From Mesorhizobium ventifaucium (GTDB lineage: Bacteria; Pseudomonadota; Alphaproteobacteria; Rhizobiales; Rhizobiaceae), in assembly GCF_935822925.1 (NCBI RefSeq), contig NZ_CAKXZS010000024.1:1-64000 (forward strand): 64,000 nucleotides of DNA, in the 5' to 3' direction. A program made the translations under genes and the position numbers. This document shows, one piece after another, positions 53,912 through 61,644 of the stretch. The notes under the pieces are model-generated. The model searched no databases. It was not told the origin of the DNA and worked only from the letters and a program-made list of their open reading frames with translations. Numbering within the stretch: the first letter of the stretch is position 1; each line of letters opens with the position of its first letter.

Positions 53912-54004
53912 ATGGACCCCAGCATTCACCAGGCACGTTGGTTGCTTTTTCCGGTATTTGGCTCGGTGTTCGGGGTCGCGGCCGTCGGGCTTATTATCGG
54001 CTGA
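53912..54004 (+). CDS. 30-residue single-helix membrane protein
   Basis: ATG 53912 to TGA 54004 encodes a 30-residue peptide starting MDPSIHQARWLLFPVFG, followed by a hydrophobic stretch (VFGVAAVGLIIG) that would span the membrane once. GAGG lies 6 bases before the ATG. A second gene at 57666-57758 encodes a homologue (MENSVHQARWLLAPVF), with the same length and layout, and both lie behind EcfG-type promoters. Conservation of length, motif and promoter argues that both are real. I do not recognise the family. Confidence 0.75.
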   Translation: MDPSIHQARWLLFPVFGSVFGVAAVGLIIG

Positions 54005-54198
54005 TGGGCCCGATCAATGAAGGCAACACACTTGCGCAGTAATGAGTCCCTTCCTGCGCTAGCGAGACCCCACCGGTTTCTCCCCGTGGACTGGTGGGTC
54101 TTGACACCGCCTGATGATGGCGAAAGCGTGATAGATGGTGCAGAGTACACAGGATTGGCTCGGGCGAATTCGAAACAGGTAGAAATGCAACGCAGACC

Positions 54199-54924
54199 GT
54201 GACGGTCAGAGGATATTCTAGCGTGCTTTTGGCAAATTCATTGGCCACAGACGCGACACGGCCGCAACGCCTGAGGCTTCGTGCGACAAGAGTTCTCGGC
54301 AGGATGAATGTGCGGCCTGCGTGCTCTCAATCGCAGCGCAGGCTCAAATCTCTTCGAACGCTTCGCGTCGCCATCTGCCTCACCGCATCGACCTTGGTTC
54401 TCGTCGTCAGCCCCTATCGCGTGGCACAGGACGGCCTGTCCCTGACGCTCAGCCTGCAGGCCGCCCAGGCACAAGGGAACTCTGGGAAGTCTGGGAACTC
54501 TGGGAACTCTGGGAACTCTGGGAACTCTGGGAACTCTGGGAACTCTGGGAACTCTGGGAACTCTGGAAACTCCGGAAACGCTGGAAACGCTGGAAACTCC
54601 GGGAATGTTGGAAACGCTGGACCCGGGAACTCGAACTCCAATGCCAACGCGGGCAAGGGCAAATCAAAATCATCGAAAGGCAATCCCCCCGCAAATCCAG
54701 TTGCCGCGGTAAATCCCGGCAACAAGCCAAAAATATATGTCAACACGATCACTGGAGACCGGATCGAAGTGCGCGGGTCAAGTGTGGGTGTGGTGCATTC
54801 CAACGGGCTCAGCGAGCGCATCGACGGTGGCCGTTATGAAATGCGGGATGCGATGGGCCGAACCATCATTCGGCGGCAGGCAACGCGCTCCGATCGGGCA
54901 AGACTGCTCGCCATGATCGAGTGA
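54199..54924 (+). CDS. Exported Gly-Asn-Ser repeat protein
   Basis: The frame starts at GTG 54199; ATG 54304 (MNVRPACSQ) is the more likely start and gives 206 residues. A hydrophobic signal-like segment (LRVAICLTASTLVLVVSPYR) is followed by about sixteen tandem Gly-Asn-Ser/Ala triplets, a Lys/Ser-rich linker and a C-terminal domain (NKPKIYVNTITGDRIEVRGS, SERIDGGRYEMRDAMGR). The triplet region should be flexible and extracytoplasmic. Similar Gly-Asn repeat proteins occur in rhizobia without known function. It precedes, convergently, the NarL-type two-component genes. Confidence 0.78.
   Translation: MTVRGYSSVLLANSLATDATRPQRLRLRATRVLGRMNVRPACSQSQRRLKSLRTLRVAICLTASTLVLVVSPYRVAQDGLSLTLSLQAAQAQGNSGKSGNSGNSGNSGNSGNSGNSGNSGNSGNSGNAGNAGNSGNVGNAGPGNSNSNANAGKGKSKSSKGNPPANPVAAVNPGNKPKIYVNTITGDRIEVRGSSVGVVHSNGLSERIDGGRYEMRDAMGRTIIRRQATRSDRARLLAMIE
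54475..54630 (+). repeat. 9-bp tandem repeat (GGGAACTCT)
   Basis: About nine nearly exact copies of GGGAACTCT followed by diverged units. The unit is a multiple of three, so all six frames stay open across it, which explains long spurious frames on both strands. Slippage would change protein length but not frame. Confidence 0.85.
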
Positions 54925-54957
54925 TGGCGAGTTCACAGGCCGCAACGCTACCTTGCT

Positions 54958-55635
54958 TCACGCAGGATGGGGCGCAGGCGGATGCTGATGCTCGGTCGCG
55001 TCGCGCAGTGTCATCGCGGCTTCGGTCCGGTTGCTCACATTGAGCTTGGCGAGAATTCGCGTCATGTGATGCTTTATGGTTTTCTCGTGCAGGTTCAGCT
55101 TAAGACCGATCCGCTTGTTGCTCAATCCCGCGGCAACGAGCGTCAGGATCTCTCTTTCGCGACTGGTGAGTTCGGCCAGCACGTCGGGTTTCGCGGTCGC
55201 GGTTGGTTGGCTAGACAAGTCGACCAACACGCGCGCCGACAATTGCGGGCAAACATACCGTTCGCCCATCGCCACCGTGCGCAGTATGGCGGCTAGGGTT
55301 CTCGACCCGACACCCTTCAGGACATAGCCTCTTGCCCCGCTCTGCAAGGCGGTCATGACGTGCTGGTTTTCCTCCGAAACGGTCAGCATCACGATTTTCA
55401 GATCCGGGTGCCGCTCCAGAGCCGGTTCGATCGCGCTGAGGCCCCCTCCAGGCACCGAGATGTCCATCAGGAGAATATCGAGCTGCTGGTCTCCCGATAT
55501 CCGCAAGGCGTCATCTCTATTGCTGCCTTGGGCAACGATCTCGAACCCGCCTATCTGCTCAAGAGTGCGCACCACGCCTTCCCTGAACAGCGGATGGTCG
55601 TCGATAATGGCGAGCTTTATGGCCGCTGCCATCAC
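54958..55635 (-). CDS. NarL/FixJ-type response regulator
   Basis: Response regulator of 225 residues. Receiver: Asp12/Asp13 pocket (IIDDHPLFREG), phospho-acceptor Asp58 (LLMDISVPGG), Thr at MLTVS and Lys at YVLKGV. Output: LuxR-type helix-turn-helix at about 150-210 (LTSREREILTLVAAGLSNKR, EKTIKHHMTRILAKL). Its start overlaps the stop of the kinase gene by 4 bases, so the pair is translationally coupled. Targets unknown; the neighbouring DUF1236 and small-protein genes are candidates by position only. Confidence 0.93.
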   Translation of the reverse strand: MMAAAIKLAIIDDHPLFREGVVRTLEQIGGFEIVAQGSNRDDALRISGDQQLDILLMDISVPGGGLSAIEPALERHPDLKIVMLTVSEENQHVMTALQSGARGYVLKGVGSRTLAAILRTVAMGERYVCPQLSARVLVDLSSQPTATAKPDVLAELTSREREILTLVAAGLSNKRIGLKLNLHEKTIKHHMTRILAKLNVSNRTEAAMTLRDATEHQHPPAPHPA

Positions 55636-57128
55636 GCCTGTCCTATTTCGACTATGTTGAGAACCATTTTCACCACCGTGCCATTCTGTGAAGATGTTAC
55701 CCCAAATTGGCCGCCGAGGCTTTCTACCCGCTCACGCAGCCCGATGAGCCCCAGCCGTTCAGGGTGGATGATCTTCGGGTCGAAACCTGGGCCGGTGTCG
55801 GAAACCTCGATACAAACGCGCTCCCCGTCGAAATGTTTCCCGACCGATTGACCGGCACCCCCGGCATGGCGGAAGCCGTTGTTCAGCCCCTCCTGAATGA
55901 AGCGAAAGATGCAGATCTTGGCCGCTGGCGACAAGGGTGTGTGGCCCCCGGTCATGGACAGCATCACTTTGACGCCGGTCCGCTCTTCGTGCGCTCGCAC
56001 GGCAAGCTCGAGGATTTCCGTCAACTCGGCATTCTCGACATGCGGCAGCATAAGGCCCTTGCTGACATTCCTGATTTCTCGCATCGCGTCGTCCAGATTC
56101 GCTTTAACCACCTGCAATTCCCGTGCGCGCGCCGCGGCCGGCGTGGCAGGATCGGCCAGCACGGGGCTGTCAATCCCTAGCGCAGCGAGGGCCACCAGTT
56201 GCGCCGGCCCGTCGTGCAGGTCCGCGCCGATCCGCCTGAGGTAACGTTCGTTAAGCGCCGTGGCGCGCTGCGAAGCACGTTGCACCCGCAGCCTCAACAT
56301 TCTGTTTTGAGCAACCAGGACGGAAAGTTCGGCAATGCGCTGCTTCAAGGAGCGGCTCTGCGAACGAATCGTGCGGCTGCCACGAAAAACGATCACCGAA
56401 AGACCGAGGAAAAAAACCGCGGTGACGGCTGCGACATCGAACCAGGTCCGAACGAGTGCCTGCCGGAGATCCTTTTCAAAATCGGTGGCGATCTCGTCGA
56501 ATTCCAAAACAGCCACGACTTCGCCCGACCAAGGCTGAAGCATCGGATTATAGATCTCAAGAAGATGCAAGCCGCTGTCCCTCTCAGCCTGGTCATCATA
56601 GTGCTTGTCCAATTCAGCAACTATGTCGCCTGCGAATGCGGCCCGGAGATTGTCGCTGAGTGGAAAGCGCTTCCCGACCAAATCCTTATTGGTAGAATAG
56701 AGGATGGTGCCATCGCGGCGCCAGAGCTTGAAGGATTCGAGCCTTGTGCCGAGTGCGCCTTGCCCCAGCGTCTCATCCAGCGCGTGCGCAACGCTCTCGT
56801 CGAGCATCTCGCTCCTGCGCATATCGGGAAGCAGCGGCGCGATGACGCTGTCGACGTAGAGAGCGGTGGCAGAAGCCGAGTTGCGGGTGACGGCGGCTTC
56901 TATCTGGCTCGTCACGGAAATTCCCACCACGATCATCGCCGACAGCGAGAACAGCCCGCCGGCGAGCAGAAACTGAGTGGCCAGCGACAGTGCATTCCAC
57001 CGATCGATCAGTCTTGTCGCTCTGTATGGCGCCATATCCCCACCGGCCTGGTCGGCGGCGCGTCGCGCCAGCGGCACGATTCGAGAGAACCAGCCAATCT
57101 GTCGTCGAACGACGCTAAGTGACGCCAT
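55632..57128 (-). CDS. NarX/DegS-type sensor histidine kinase
   Basis: Sensor kinase of 498 residues from ATG 57128; an upstream frame extension has no similarity. TM1 is about 49-72, a periplasmic sensor about 73-228 with a double-Cache-like layout (SFKLWRRDGTILYSTNKDLV), TM2 about 229-247, then a coiled coil and the HisKA_3 domain with His305 (GADLHDGPAQLVALAALG). The ATPase domain has FIQEGLNNGFRHA (N-box) and DTGPGFDP. Paired with the NarL-type regulator downstream. The signal is unknown. Confidence 0.92.
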   Translation of the reverse strand: MASLSVVRRQIGWFSRIVPLARRAADQAGGDMAPYRATRLIDRWNALSLATQFLLAGGLFSLSAMIVVGISVTSQIEAAVTRNSASATALYVDSVIAPLLPDMRRSEMLDESVAHALDETLGQGALGTRLESFKLWRRDGTILYSTNKDLVGKRFPLSDNLRAAFAGDIVAELDKHYDDQAERDSGLHLLEIYNPMLQPWSGEVVAVLEFDEIATDFEKDLRQALVRTWFDVAAVTAVFFLGLSVIVFRGSRTIRSQSRSLKQRIAELSVLVAQNRMLRLRVQRASQRATALNERYLRRIGADLHDGPAQLVALAALGIDSPVLADPATPAAARARELQVVKANLDDAMREIRNVSKGLMLPHVENAELTEILELAVRAHEERTGVKVMLSMTGGHTPLSPAAKICIFRFIQEGLNNGFRHAGGAGQSVGKHFDGERVCIEVSDTGPGFDPKIIHPERLGLIGLRERVESLGGQFGVTSSQNGTVVKMVLNIVEIGQA

Positions 57129-57181
57129 CTTTGATCTGCACCGATCAATAACAAGGGAACTTAGGGCCTGCGGGCTGGACG

Positions 57182-57206
57182 AAAACCGCAACCTTGCGGT
57201 TTTTTT
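57182..57206. terminator. Bidirectional terminator
   Basis: Perfect palindrome AAAACCGCAA / TTGCGGTTTT with a CC loop, followed on the plus strand by seven T and on the minus strand by TTTT. It lies 118 bases after the DUF3606 stop (minus strand) and just upstream of the kinase gene, so it separates these two minus-strand units. Confidence 0.8.
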
Positions 57207-57323
57207 GCGCAAGCGCGACCGCCCTGGTTGAGCGAGGCAGCAAATATGACGCCTCAACCACGATGCTACCGGCACAGATCGACACCTGTCGCCCCTGGCA
57301 GCGGCGGAAGGTGCTGCGTACTT

Positions 57324-57512
57324 TCACTTCCGGTCGCGCAATGCTCTCACCGCTTGAGTAAGGGTCATCCGATCGTTGCCGTTCTTTTTGATCAGCCTAC
57401 TGACCTGGCTGGACGAAACGCCATTTTCTCGCGCGAAATGCTCCACCTCGTAATACTGGTCCACCGACAGGCGGTCGCGGTCGAGAAAAGATCGATTTTT
57501 GTTGTCGTCCAT
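57324..57512 (-). CDS. DUF3606 family small protein
   Basis: Protein of 62 residues from ATG 57512 (MDDNKNRSFLDRDRLSVDQY). The DUF3606 pattern is a charged N-terminus with DRDRLSV, then EVEHFARENGVSSSQVSRLI and AVRALRDR, a predicted two-helix or helix-turn-helix fold. The family is common in Rhizobiales, often stress-linked, and of unknown function. Confidence 0.8.
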   Translation of the reverse strand: MDDNKNRSFLDRDRLSVDQYYEVEHFARENGVSSSQVSRLIKKNGNDRMTLTQAVRALRDRK

Positions 57513-57557
57513 TTTCGTTTTCCCACTAAAGCTCGTTTGAACATTGGACGCAAACGA

Positions 57558-57595
57558 GGGACTACCCGCCAAATCGAGGAATGGCGGGTGGTCCC
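57558..57595 (-). terminator. Long hairpin after the small membrane protein gene
   Basis: A 14-bp stem with one G-T pair (GGGAC-T-ACCCGCCA with TGGCGGGT-G-GTCCC) and a 10-base loop. It lies 71 bases downstream of the small gene ending at 57666 and upstream of DUF3606, both on the minus strand. T-run is weak (TCGTTTG), so it may be a terminator, a processing site or an mRNA 3' stabiliser. Confidence 0.55.
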
Positions 57596-57665
57596 TTATC
57601 GGCGCAAAGGGACGTAGCTGCGCAGATACCTCGCCCATCAGACACATCGTTAAGTTCATCGCTCC

Positions 57666-57758
57666 TCAGCTGACAGCTATCCCAATTGCCAGGAAGGCAA
57701 TGGAGACAGCGAAGACCGGTGCAAGTAGCCAGCGGGCTTGGTGAACACTATTCTCCAT
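57666..57758 (-). CDS. 30-residue single-helix membrane protein (paralogue)
   Basis: ATG 57758 to TGA 57666-57668 encodes 30 residues: MENSVHQARWLLAPVF followed by the hydrophobic AVSIAFLAIGIAVS. GGGAGGGAT precedes the start. It is homologous to the product at 53912-54004 in its first sixteen residues and layout. An EcfG-type promoter lies 29 bases upstream. Probably a stress-induced single-pass membrane peptide. Confidence 0.78.
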   Translation of the reverse strand: MENSVHQARWLLAPVFAVSIAFLAIGIAVS

Positions 57759-57786
57759 CGATCCCTCCCGTGAACGCACGGCGGGC

Positions 57787-57811
57787 AACGAGTGCTGGCA
57801 GTCGTGGTTCC
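57787..57811 (-). promoter_or_regulatory. EcfG-type promoter of small ORF
   Basis: On the minus strand GGAAC (57811-57807), 16 bases, CGTT (57790-57787), an exact consensus match. The start codon is 28 bases downstream. Confidence 0.72.
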
Positions 57812-57901
57812 GGGCCACACTCCATCGTCGCCCTTTGCGCACAACAATTCAGACTTAGGTCCAACGGCACGGCGTCTCTGGTCGGACCGAAGCCCAGCCG
57901 C

Positions 57902-57927
57902 GGAACGTTTGCAGCTGTCTCGTTGTT
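57902..57927 (+). promoter_or_regulatory. Possible EcfG-type promoter of DUF1236 gene 1
   Basis: GGAAC at 57902-57906 with TGTT after 17 bases (one mismatch to CGTT). The same GGAACGTTTGC block recurs before the second copy at 58519. Just upstream of both lies a partly conserved inverted repeat (CTTNGGTCC / GGACCGAAG). Confidence 0.45.
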
Positions 57928-57993
57928 GAAGGTGAGCTTGGCGCGACGAAGATGCGTCCCAGCGCAAGACAGCTCATCAGGAAGGAAAAACTT

Positions 57994-58293
57994 ATGAGAA
58001 TGCATCTTTCCACCGCAGCCGCAGGATTTCTGCTGCTGGCAAGTGTCGGCGCCGTGGCTGCCCAGGACGTGATCATCCAGCCCGAACAGGAGACCGTCAT
58101 CAGGGAGTATGTGAAAAAGAAGCCGCTTGCCTCGGTGAACCTGCTTGGCGTGGAGCTCAATATCGGCTCGGCGCTGCCCGAGACGGTCGAGCTTCATGAA
58201 GTTCCCGACGTCGAGTATCGCTACGTCGTCGTCGACAATCGGACCGTTCTTGTTGATCCAGGCACACGCAGGATCGTTAAAATCATCGACTGA
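57994..58293 (+). CDS. DUF1236 family small exported protein, copy 1
   Basis: Protein of 99 residues from ATG 57994 (GGAAGGA upstream). Signal peptide about 1-23 (HLSTAAAGFLLLASVGAVAA). The remainder is a compact DUF1236 domain: VIIQPEQETVIREYVKKKPL, VGSALPETVELHEVP-like segment and a C-terminal VVDNRTVLVDPGTRRIVKII. It is about 85-90 percent identical to the protein at 58615-58914, so the pair arose by recent tandem duplication. Function unknown; periplasmic. Confidence 0.88.
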   Translation: MRMHLSTAAAGFLLLASVGAVAAQDVIIQPEQETVIREYVKKKPLASVNLLGVELNIGSALPETVELHEVPDVEYRYVVVDNRTVLVDPGTRRIVKIID

Positions 58294-58315
58294 CTGGATG
58301 ATTTGGGGAGGGGAA

Positions 58316-58344
58316 GCCCGCCGCTTGGAGGCGGCGGGCCTTTT
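58316..58344 (+). terminator. Rho-independent terminator
   Basis: Perfect 9-bp stem GCCCGCCGC / GCGGCGGGC with loop TTGGAG, followed by CTTTT. It lies 23 bases after the stop of the first short DUF1236 gene. Confidence 0.88.
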
Positions 58345-58518
58345 GCCGTTCCGCTGTCGCCTACGGTTCATATCGCCAGGGTTCATAGCACGCAGGGTTC
58401 ATAGCGGGTGAAGCGTGCAGTCGGTGCGGCCGAAACCCGCGGCATCGCCCTTGCGCGCGACGCGTCAGACTTCGGTCCTACGGAAAAGCCCCGCCGAATC
58501 GGACCGAAGCCCAGCTAA

Positions 58519-58544
58519 GGAACGTTTGCGGCTGCCTCAAGTTT
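58519..58544 (+). promoter_or_regulatory. Possible EcfG-type promoter of DUF1236 gene 2
   Basis: GGAAC at 58519-58523 with AGTT after 16 bases or GTTT after 17. The inverted repeat CTTCGGTCC / GGACCGAAG lies directly upstream, its right arm ending 9 bases before the GGAAC. Confidence 0.45.
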
Positions 58545-58614
58545 GGGTGAGCAAGGCGCGGATGCCGTCCAGCGCAAATGGGCTAACAAGTCATATCACA
58601 TAAAGGAGGCACTT

Positions 58615-58914
58615 ATGAGAATGCATCTTTCTACTGCAGCCGCGGGACTTTTTCTGCTGGCCAGCGTTGGCGCTGTTGCCGCTCAGGACGTGATCATCGC
58701 GCCTGAACAGGAGACCGTGGTCAGGGAATATGTGAAAAAGAAGCCGCTCGCATCCGTGGAACTCCCTGGGGTTGAACTCAATATTGGTTCAACGATACCC
58801 GAGACGGTCGAGCTTCATGAAGTTCCCGACGTCGAGTATCGCTACGTCGTCGTCGACAATCGCACCGTTCTTGTTGATCCCGGCACACGCAAGATCGTCA
58901 AGATCATTCAGTGA
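58615..58914 (+). CDS. DUF1236 family small exported protein, copy 2
   Basis: Protein of 99 residues from ATG 58615 with AAAGGAGG at ideal spacing. Same signal peptide and domain as copy 1, with changes such as APEQETVVREYVKKKPLASV and ELPGVELNIGST. The stretch from VETVELHEVPDVEYRYVVVD-type sequence to the end is nearly identical at DNA level. Like copy 1 it ends in a strong GC-rich hairpin. Function unknown. Confidence 0.88.
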   Translation: MRMHLSTAAAGLFLLASVGAVAAQDVIIAPEQETVVREYVKKKPLASVELPGVELNIGSTIPETVELHEVPDVEYRYVVVDNRTVLVDPGTRKIVKIIQ

Positions 58915-58936
58915 CCTGAACGCGAGGGGAGGAGAC

Positions 58937-58964
58937 GCCCGCCGCTTCGAAACGAGCGGCGGGC
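58937..58964 (+). terminator. GC-rich hairpin after DUF1236 copy 2
   Basis: Perfect 10-bp stem GCCCGCCGCT / AGCGGCGGGC, 22 bases after the stop, without a T-run. It is the diverged counterpart of the terminator after copy 1. Confidence 0.6.
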
Positions 58965-58987
58965 GACTATGCTATGGGCAGCGTCAA

Positions 58988-59431
58988 ATGCGAACAATCA
59001 GCAGACTTTTCGATTCTCGCGACCAAGCAGCGCGTGCCGTTGCCGCGCTTCAGGCGGCAGGAGTTTCCTACGAACAGATCAGCGTCATCGGACCTTACGA
59101 CGACGAGATCAGGGCTGTCCTGCGCGGTCCGGGCGGTGCCGCGCTTGGCGCGGCCGCTGGTCTGTTAATCGGCCTGGGTGCTTTTGAGGCCACCGGCATG
59201 GATCCTGTCGGAGCGGTGGCTGGCCTAACTCTCGTCGGTGGGGCATGCGGCGGCTTTGCTGGTGGGCTTCTCCAGGCATCTGCCGATGTAGCCAAACAGC
59301 CGGGTGAGCCGAACGTTGAACAAGGCGTCATTTTTGTGATGGCGCAGGTCGATGAAGAGCAGGCCGACACCGCGCAGGCAGTGCTGGAAAATCCCGTTCC
59401 CGTAACGCAACTCGTGGCCACGGTCGGGTGA
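58988..59431 (+). CDS. YflT-like (general stress protein 17M) domain protein
   Basis: Protein of 147 residues from ATG 58988. N-terminal SRLFDSRDQAARAVAALQAA and YEQISVIGP match the heat-induced stress protein YflT domain. A glycine/alanine-rich hydrophobic middle (GGAALGAAAGLLIGLGAFEA, then LTLVGGACGGFAGGLLQAS) could insert into the membrane. The C-terminal part (VIFVMAQVDEEQADTAQAVL) resembles a second ferredoxin-like half. It follows the DUF1236 pair and fits a stress role. Confidence 0.8.
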   Translation: MRTISRLFDSRDQAARAVAALQAAGVSYEQISVIGPYDDEIRAVLRGPGGAALGAAAGLLIGLGAFEATGMDPVGAVAGLTLVGGACGGFAGGLLQASADVAKQPGEPNVEQGVIFVMAQVDEEQADTAQAVLENPVPVTQLVATVG

Positions 59432-59526
59432 GATGCGTCGGGTTGGTTGACTACTCGCGGCTTATCGCCCGCGAAGCGCATTCAGATCAGGATTTCCCGC
59501 TGAGCCGTCAGTTTCCCTCTGACGGT

Positions 59527-60699
59527 TCACGAGGCGGGAAGCGTCTGCTCGACCAGATTGACGTAGTAGCGCAGCACGGTCGGCACGATCTCGTCATTGA
59601 AGACGTAGCGGTCGCCGTGCAGGCCCTCGCCGGGCCCGACATCGCCGACGCCGATCCATGCGTAGCAGCCGCCTGCCTCGCGGATCATGAAGGCGAAATC
59701 CTCGCAGCCGAGGCTCGGGTTGAACTCGGTCGAGACGCTCTCGCTGCCGACGGTGGCGGCGGCTGCCGCGATGGCGCGCGCCGTGGCAATCGCCGTGTTG
59801 ATAAGCGGCGGATAGCCCTTGTGGTAGTTGAGCGTGGCCTCAAGCGCATGGGCGACGGCAATGCCCCGGGCGATCTCGCCGATCAGCTTCTCGCAACGAT
59901 CGGAATGACCGGGCTCGAAAAACCGGCAAGTGCCTTGCAGCCAGACCCTGCCCGGCACGATGTTGCCGACATTGCCGCCATGGATCTGGGTGAGGCTGAC
60001 GACCAGCGCGGTTTGCGGATCGACCGAGCGGCTGACGATGCGCTGAACGGCCTGGACAAAGGCGCCCGCGGCCAGGATCGGGTCGTCGCCGAGCTGCGGC
60101 ATGGCGGCATGCGCGCCGAGACCCTCGAAGGTCAGCTCGAAATTGTCGACGGCCGCCATCTGTGCTCCAACGCGAGCGGCGATTGTCCCCTGCCCCAAGC
60201 CCGGCCAGTTGTGGACGGCATAGATCGCCTCGACCGGGAAACGCTCGAACAGGCCGTCTTTGATCATGCGCAGGCTGCCACCTTCGTTTTCTTCGGCTGG
60301 CTGGAAGACGAAGTAGACGGTGCCGTCGAAGGCGCGGGATTGGCTGAGCAGTCTGGCCGCGCCGAGCAGCATGGCGGTGTGGCCGTCATGGCCGCAGGCG
60401 TGCATCACGCCCTCGTTCCTGGACGCATAGGGCAAGCCGGTCCTCTCCACAACCGGAAGCGCGTCCAGCTCGGCGCGAAGACCGATGGCGCGTGTGCCCG
60501 TGCCGCTGCGCAGGACGCCGACAACCCCGGTGCCGCCGATCCCCTCATGCACCTCGTCGAAGTCGAAGGCGCGCAGTTTCTCGGCAATGAAACGTGCCGT
60601 TTCGTTCTCATCGAATCCGAGTTCGGGATTGCAATGGATATGGTGGCGCCAGGCTATGACCTCTGGTGTCAGAGCGGCGATCGGGTCATTGTGCAGCAC
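59527..60699 (-). CDS. M20 family amidohydrolase (hippurate hydrolase-like)
   Basis: Metallo-aminoacylase of 390 residues. The M20D metal motif is MHACGHDGHTAM with Cys102, His104 and His107; the second metal region is PAEENEGGS and the dimerisation-domain histidine is in HAAMPQ. The usual RADMDALP reads RAELDALP here. Members cleave N-acyl amino acids, hippurate or indole-acetyl amino acid conjugates in the cytoplasm. It is divergent from an AraC-type gene, which probably controls it. Confidence 0.93.
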   Translation of the reverse strand: MLHNDPIAALTPEVIAWRHHIHCNPELGFDENETARFIAEKLRAFDFDEVHEGIGGTGVVGVLRSGTGTRAIGLRAELDALPVVERTGLPYASRNEGVMHACGHDGHTAMLLGAARLLSQSRAFDGTVYFVFQPAEENEGGSLRMIKDGLFERFPVEAIYAVHNWPGLGQGTIAARVGAQMAAVDNFELTFEGLGAHAAMPQLGDDPILAAGAFVQAVQRIVSRSVDPQTALVVSLTQIHGGNVGNIVPGRVWLQGTCRFFEPGHSDRCEKLIGEIARGIAVAHALEATLNYHKGYPPLINTAIATARAIAAAAATVGSESVSTEFNPSLGCEDFAFMIREAGGCYAWIGVGDVGPGEGLHGDRYVFNDEIVPTVLRYYVNLVEQTLPAS

Positions 60700-60775
60700 G
60701 ATACTCTCCTTTCACGCCGGCAAACGGCGGGTTTGATCCGGGGGATCACGATTAGAAGATCGCACAACAGGCGTC

Positions 60776-61636
60776 TTGAACCAGATTGACCGCAGCGGGA
60801 CGAATGACGTGGACGCGACAGAGATCAGGAAATACTGGCGCCATCCCTGCTTTCCTGAGCTTGGCCTGTTCAAGGCGCGCTTCACGCAGCATCGCTACGA
60901 GCTGCATACGCACCCAACCTATGTGATCGCGCTGATCACGGCTGGCTGCGAACGCATCCGCATCGGACGCCAAAAAATTGTAGCTCCGGCAGGCACCATT
61001 GCGGTTGTCAATCCCGAGGAGTGGCATGACGGGGAACAGGGTGCGGATGAAGGCTGGGCCTACCGGACATTTTATCCCCCGGTGCCGCTGTTGGCGGGCC
61101 TCGCCCACGAGCTGGGCAGGGCTGACGCGCCGGTCTTCTCACGTCCGAATATCGACGACAGCGATCTCGCCGCAGCGTTGATGGCAGCACACCAGAGCTC
61201 GACCTCACCGGACGCGATGCAAGCCGAGACGTCGCTTCTCGTCGCCTTGAGGTGTCTTATCGTTCAGCATGGCGATTGGAGCGGGCGGGTAGAGGAGATC
61301 GAAAGCTCGGGATCGCGACGGAGGTTCTCGCTGTACGAGAACCTCATCGAAAGCGACCTTGGCTCGCCGTTTGACTTGCAACGGCTTGCCGACGCCGCGC
61401 GCGTCACCCGGTTCCAGGTCATCCGGGATTTCAAGAAAGCGATTGGTCTGACGCCTGCAGCTTATATCCGCGACCGGAGACTGCGTCGCGCCAGCACCTT
61501 GATCGAACAGGGGCTCGGCCTCGCCGAGGCCGCCATCGCGGCAGGTTTCGCCGACCAGAGCCATCTTTCCCGTGCGTTCCGGGCTGTGCATGGCATGACG
61601 CCAGGCATGTTCAGGAGAGGCAAAGCTCCGGACTAA
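60776..61636 (+). CDS. AraC family transcriptional regulator (cupin type)
   Basis: Regulator of about 286 residues starting at TTG 60776 or GTG 60809; no ATG is available at the N-terminus. The N-terminal AraC cupin domain shows HRYELHTHPTYVIALITAG and GTIAVVNPEEWHDGE. The C-terminal double helix-turn-helix has PFDLQRLADAARVTRFQVIR and AAIAAGFADQSHLSRAFRAV with GMTPGMFRRG. Divergent from the M20 amidohydrolase, 77 bases apart. Confidence 0.9.
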   Translation: MNQIDRSGTNDVDATEIRKYWRHPCFPELGLFKARFTQHRYELHTHPTYVIALITAGCERIRIGRQKIVAPAGTIAVVNPEEWHDGEQGADEGWAYRTFYPPVPLLAGLAHELGRADAPVFSRPNIDDSDLAAALMAAHQSSTSPDAMQAETSLLVALRCLIVQHGDWSGRVEEIESSGSRRRFSLYENLIESDLGSPFDLQRLADAARVTRFQVIRDFKKAIGLTPAAYIRDRRLRRASTLIEQGLGLAEAAIAAGFADQSHLSRAFRAVHGMTPGMFRRGKAPD

Positions 61637-61644
61637 AACGATTT

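Noticed and set aside
54475..54630. CRISPR-like short repeats
   Set aside because: Units are contiguous 9-base repeats without spacers inside a coding frame.
59428..60789. 453-codon plus-strand frame
   Set aside because: Antisense to the M20 amidohydrolase; no family motifs.
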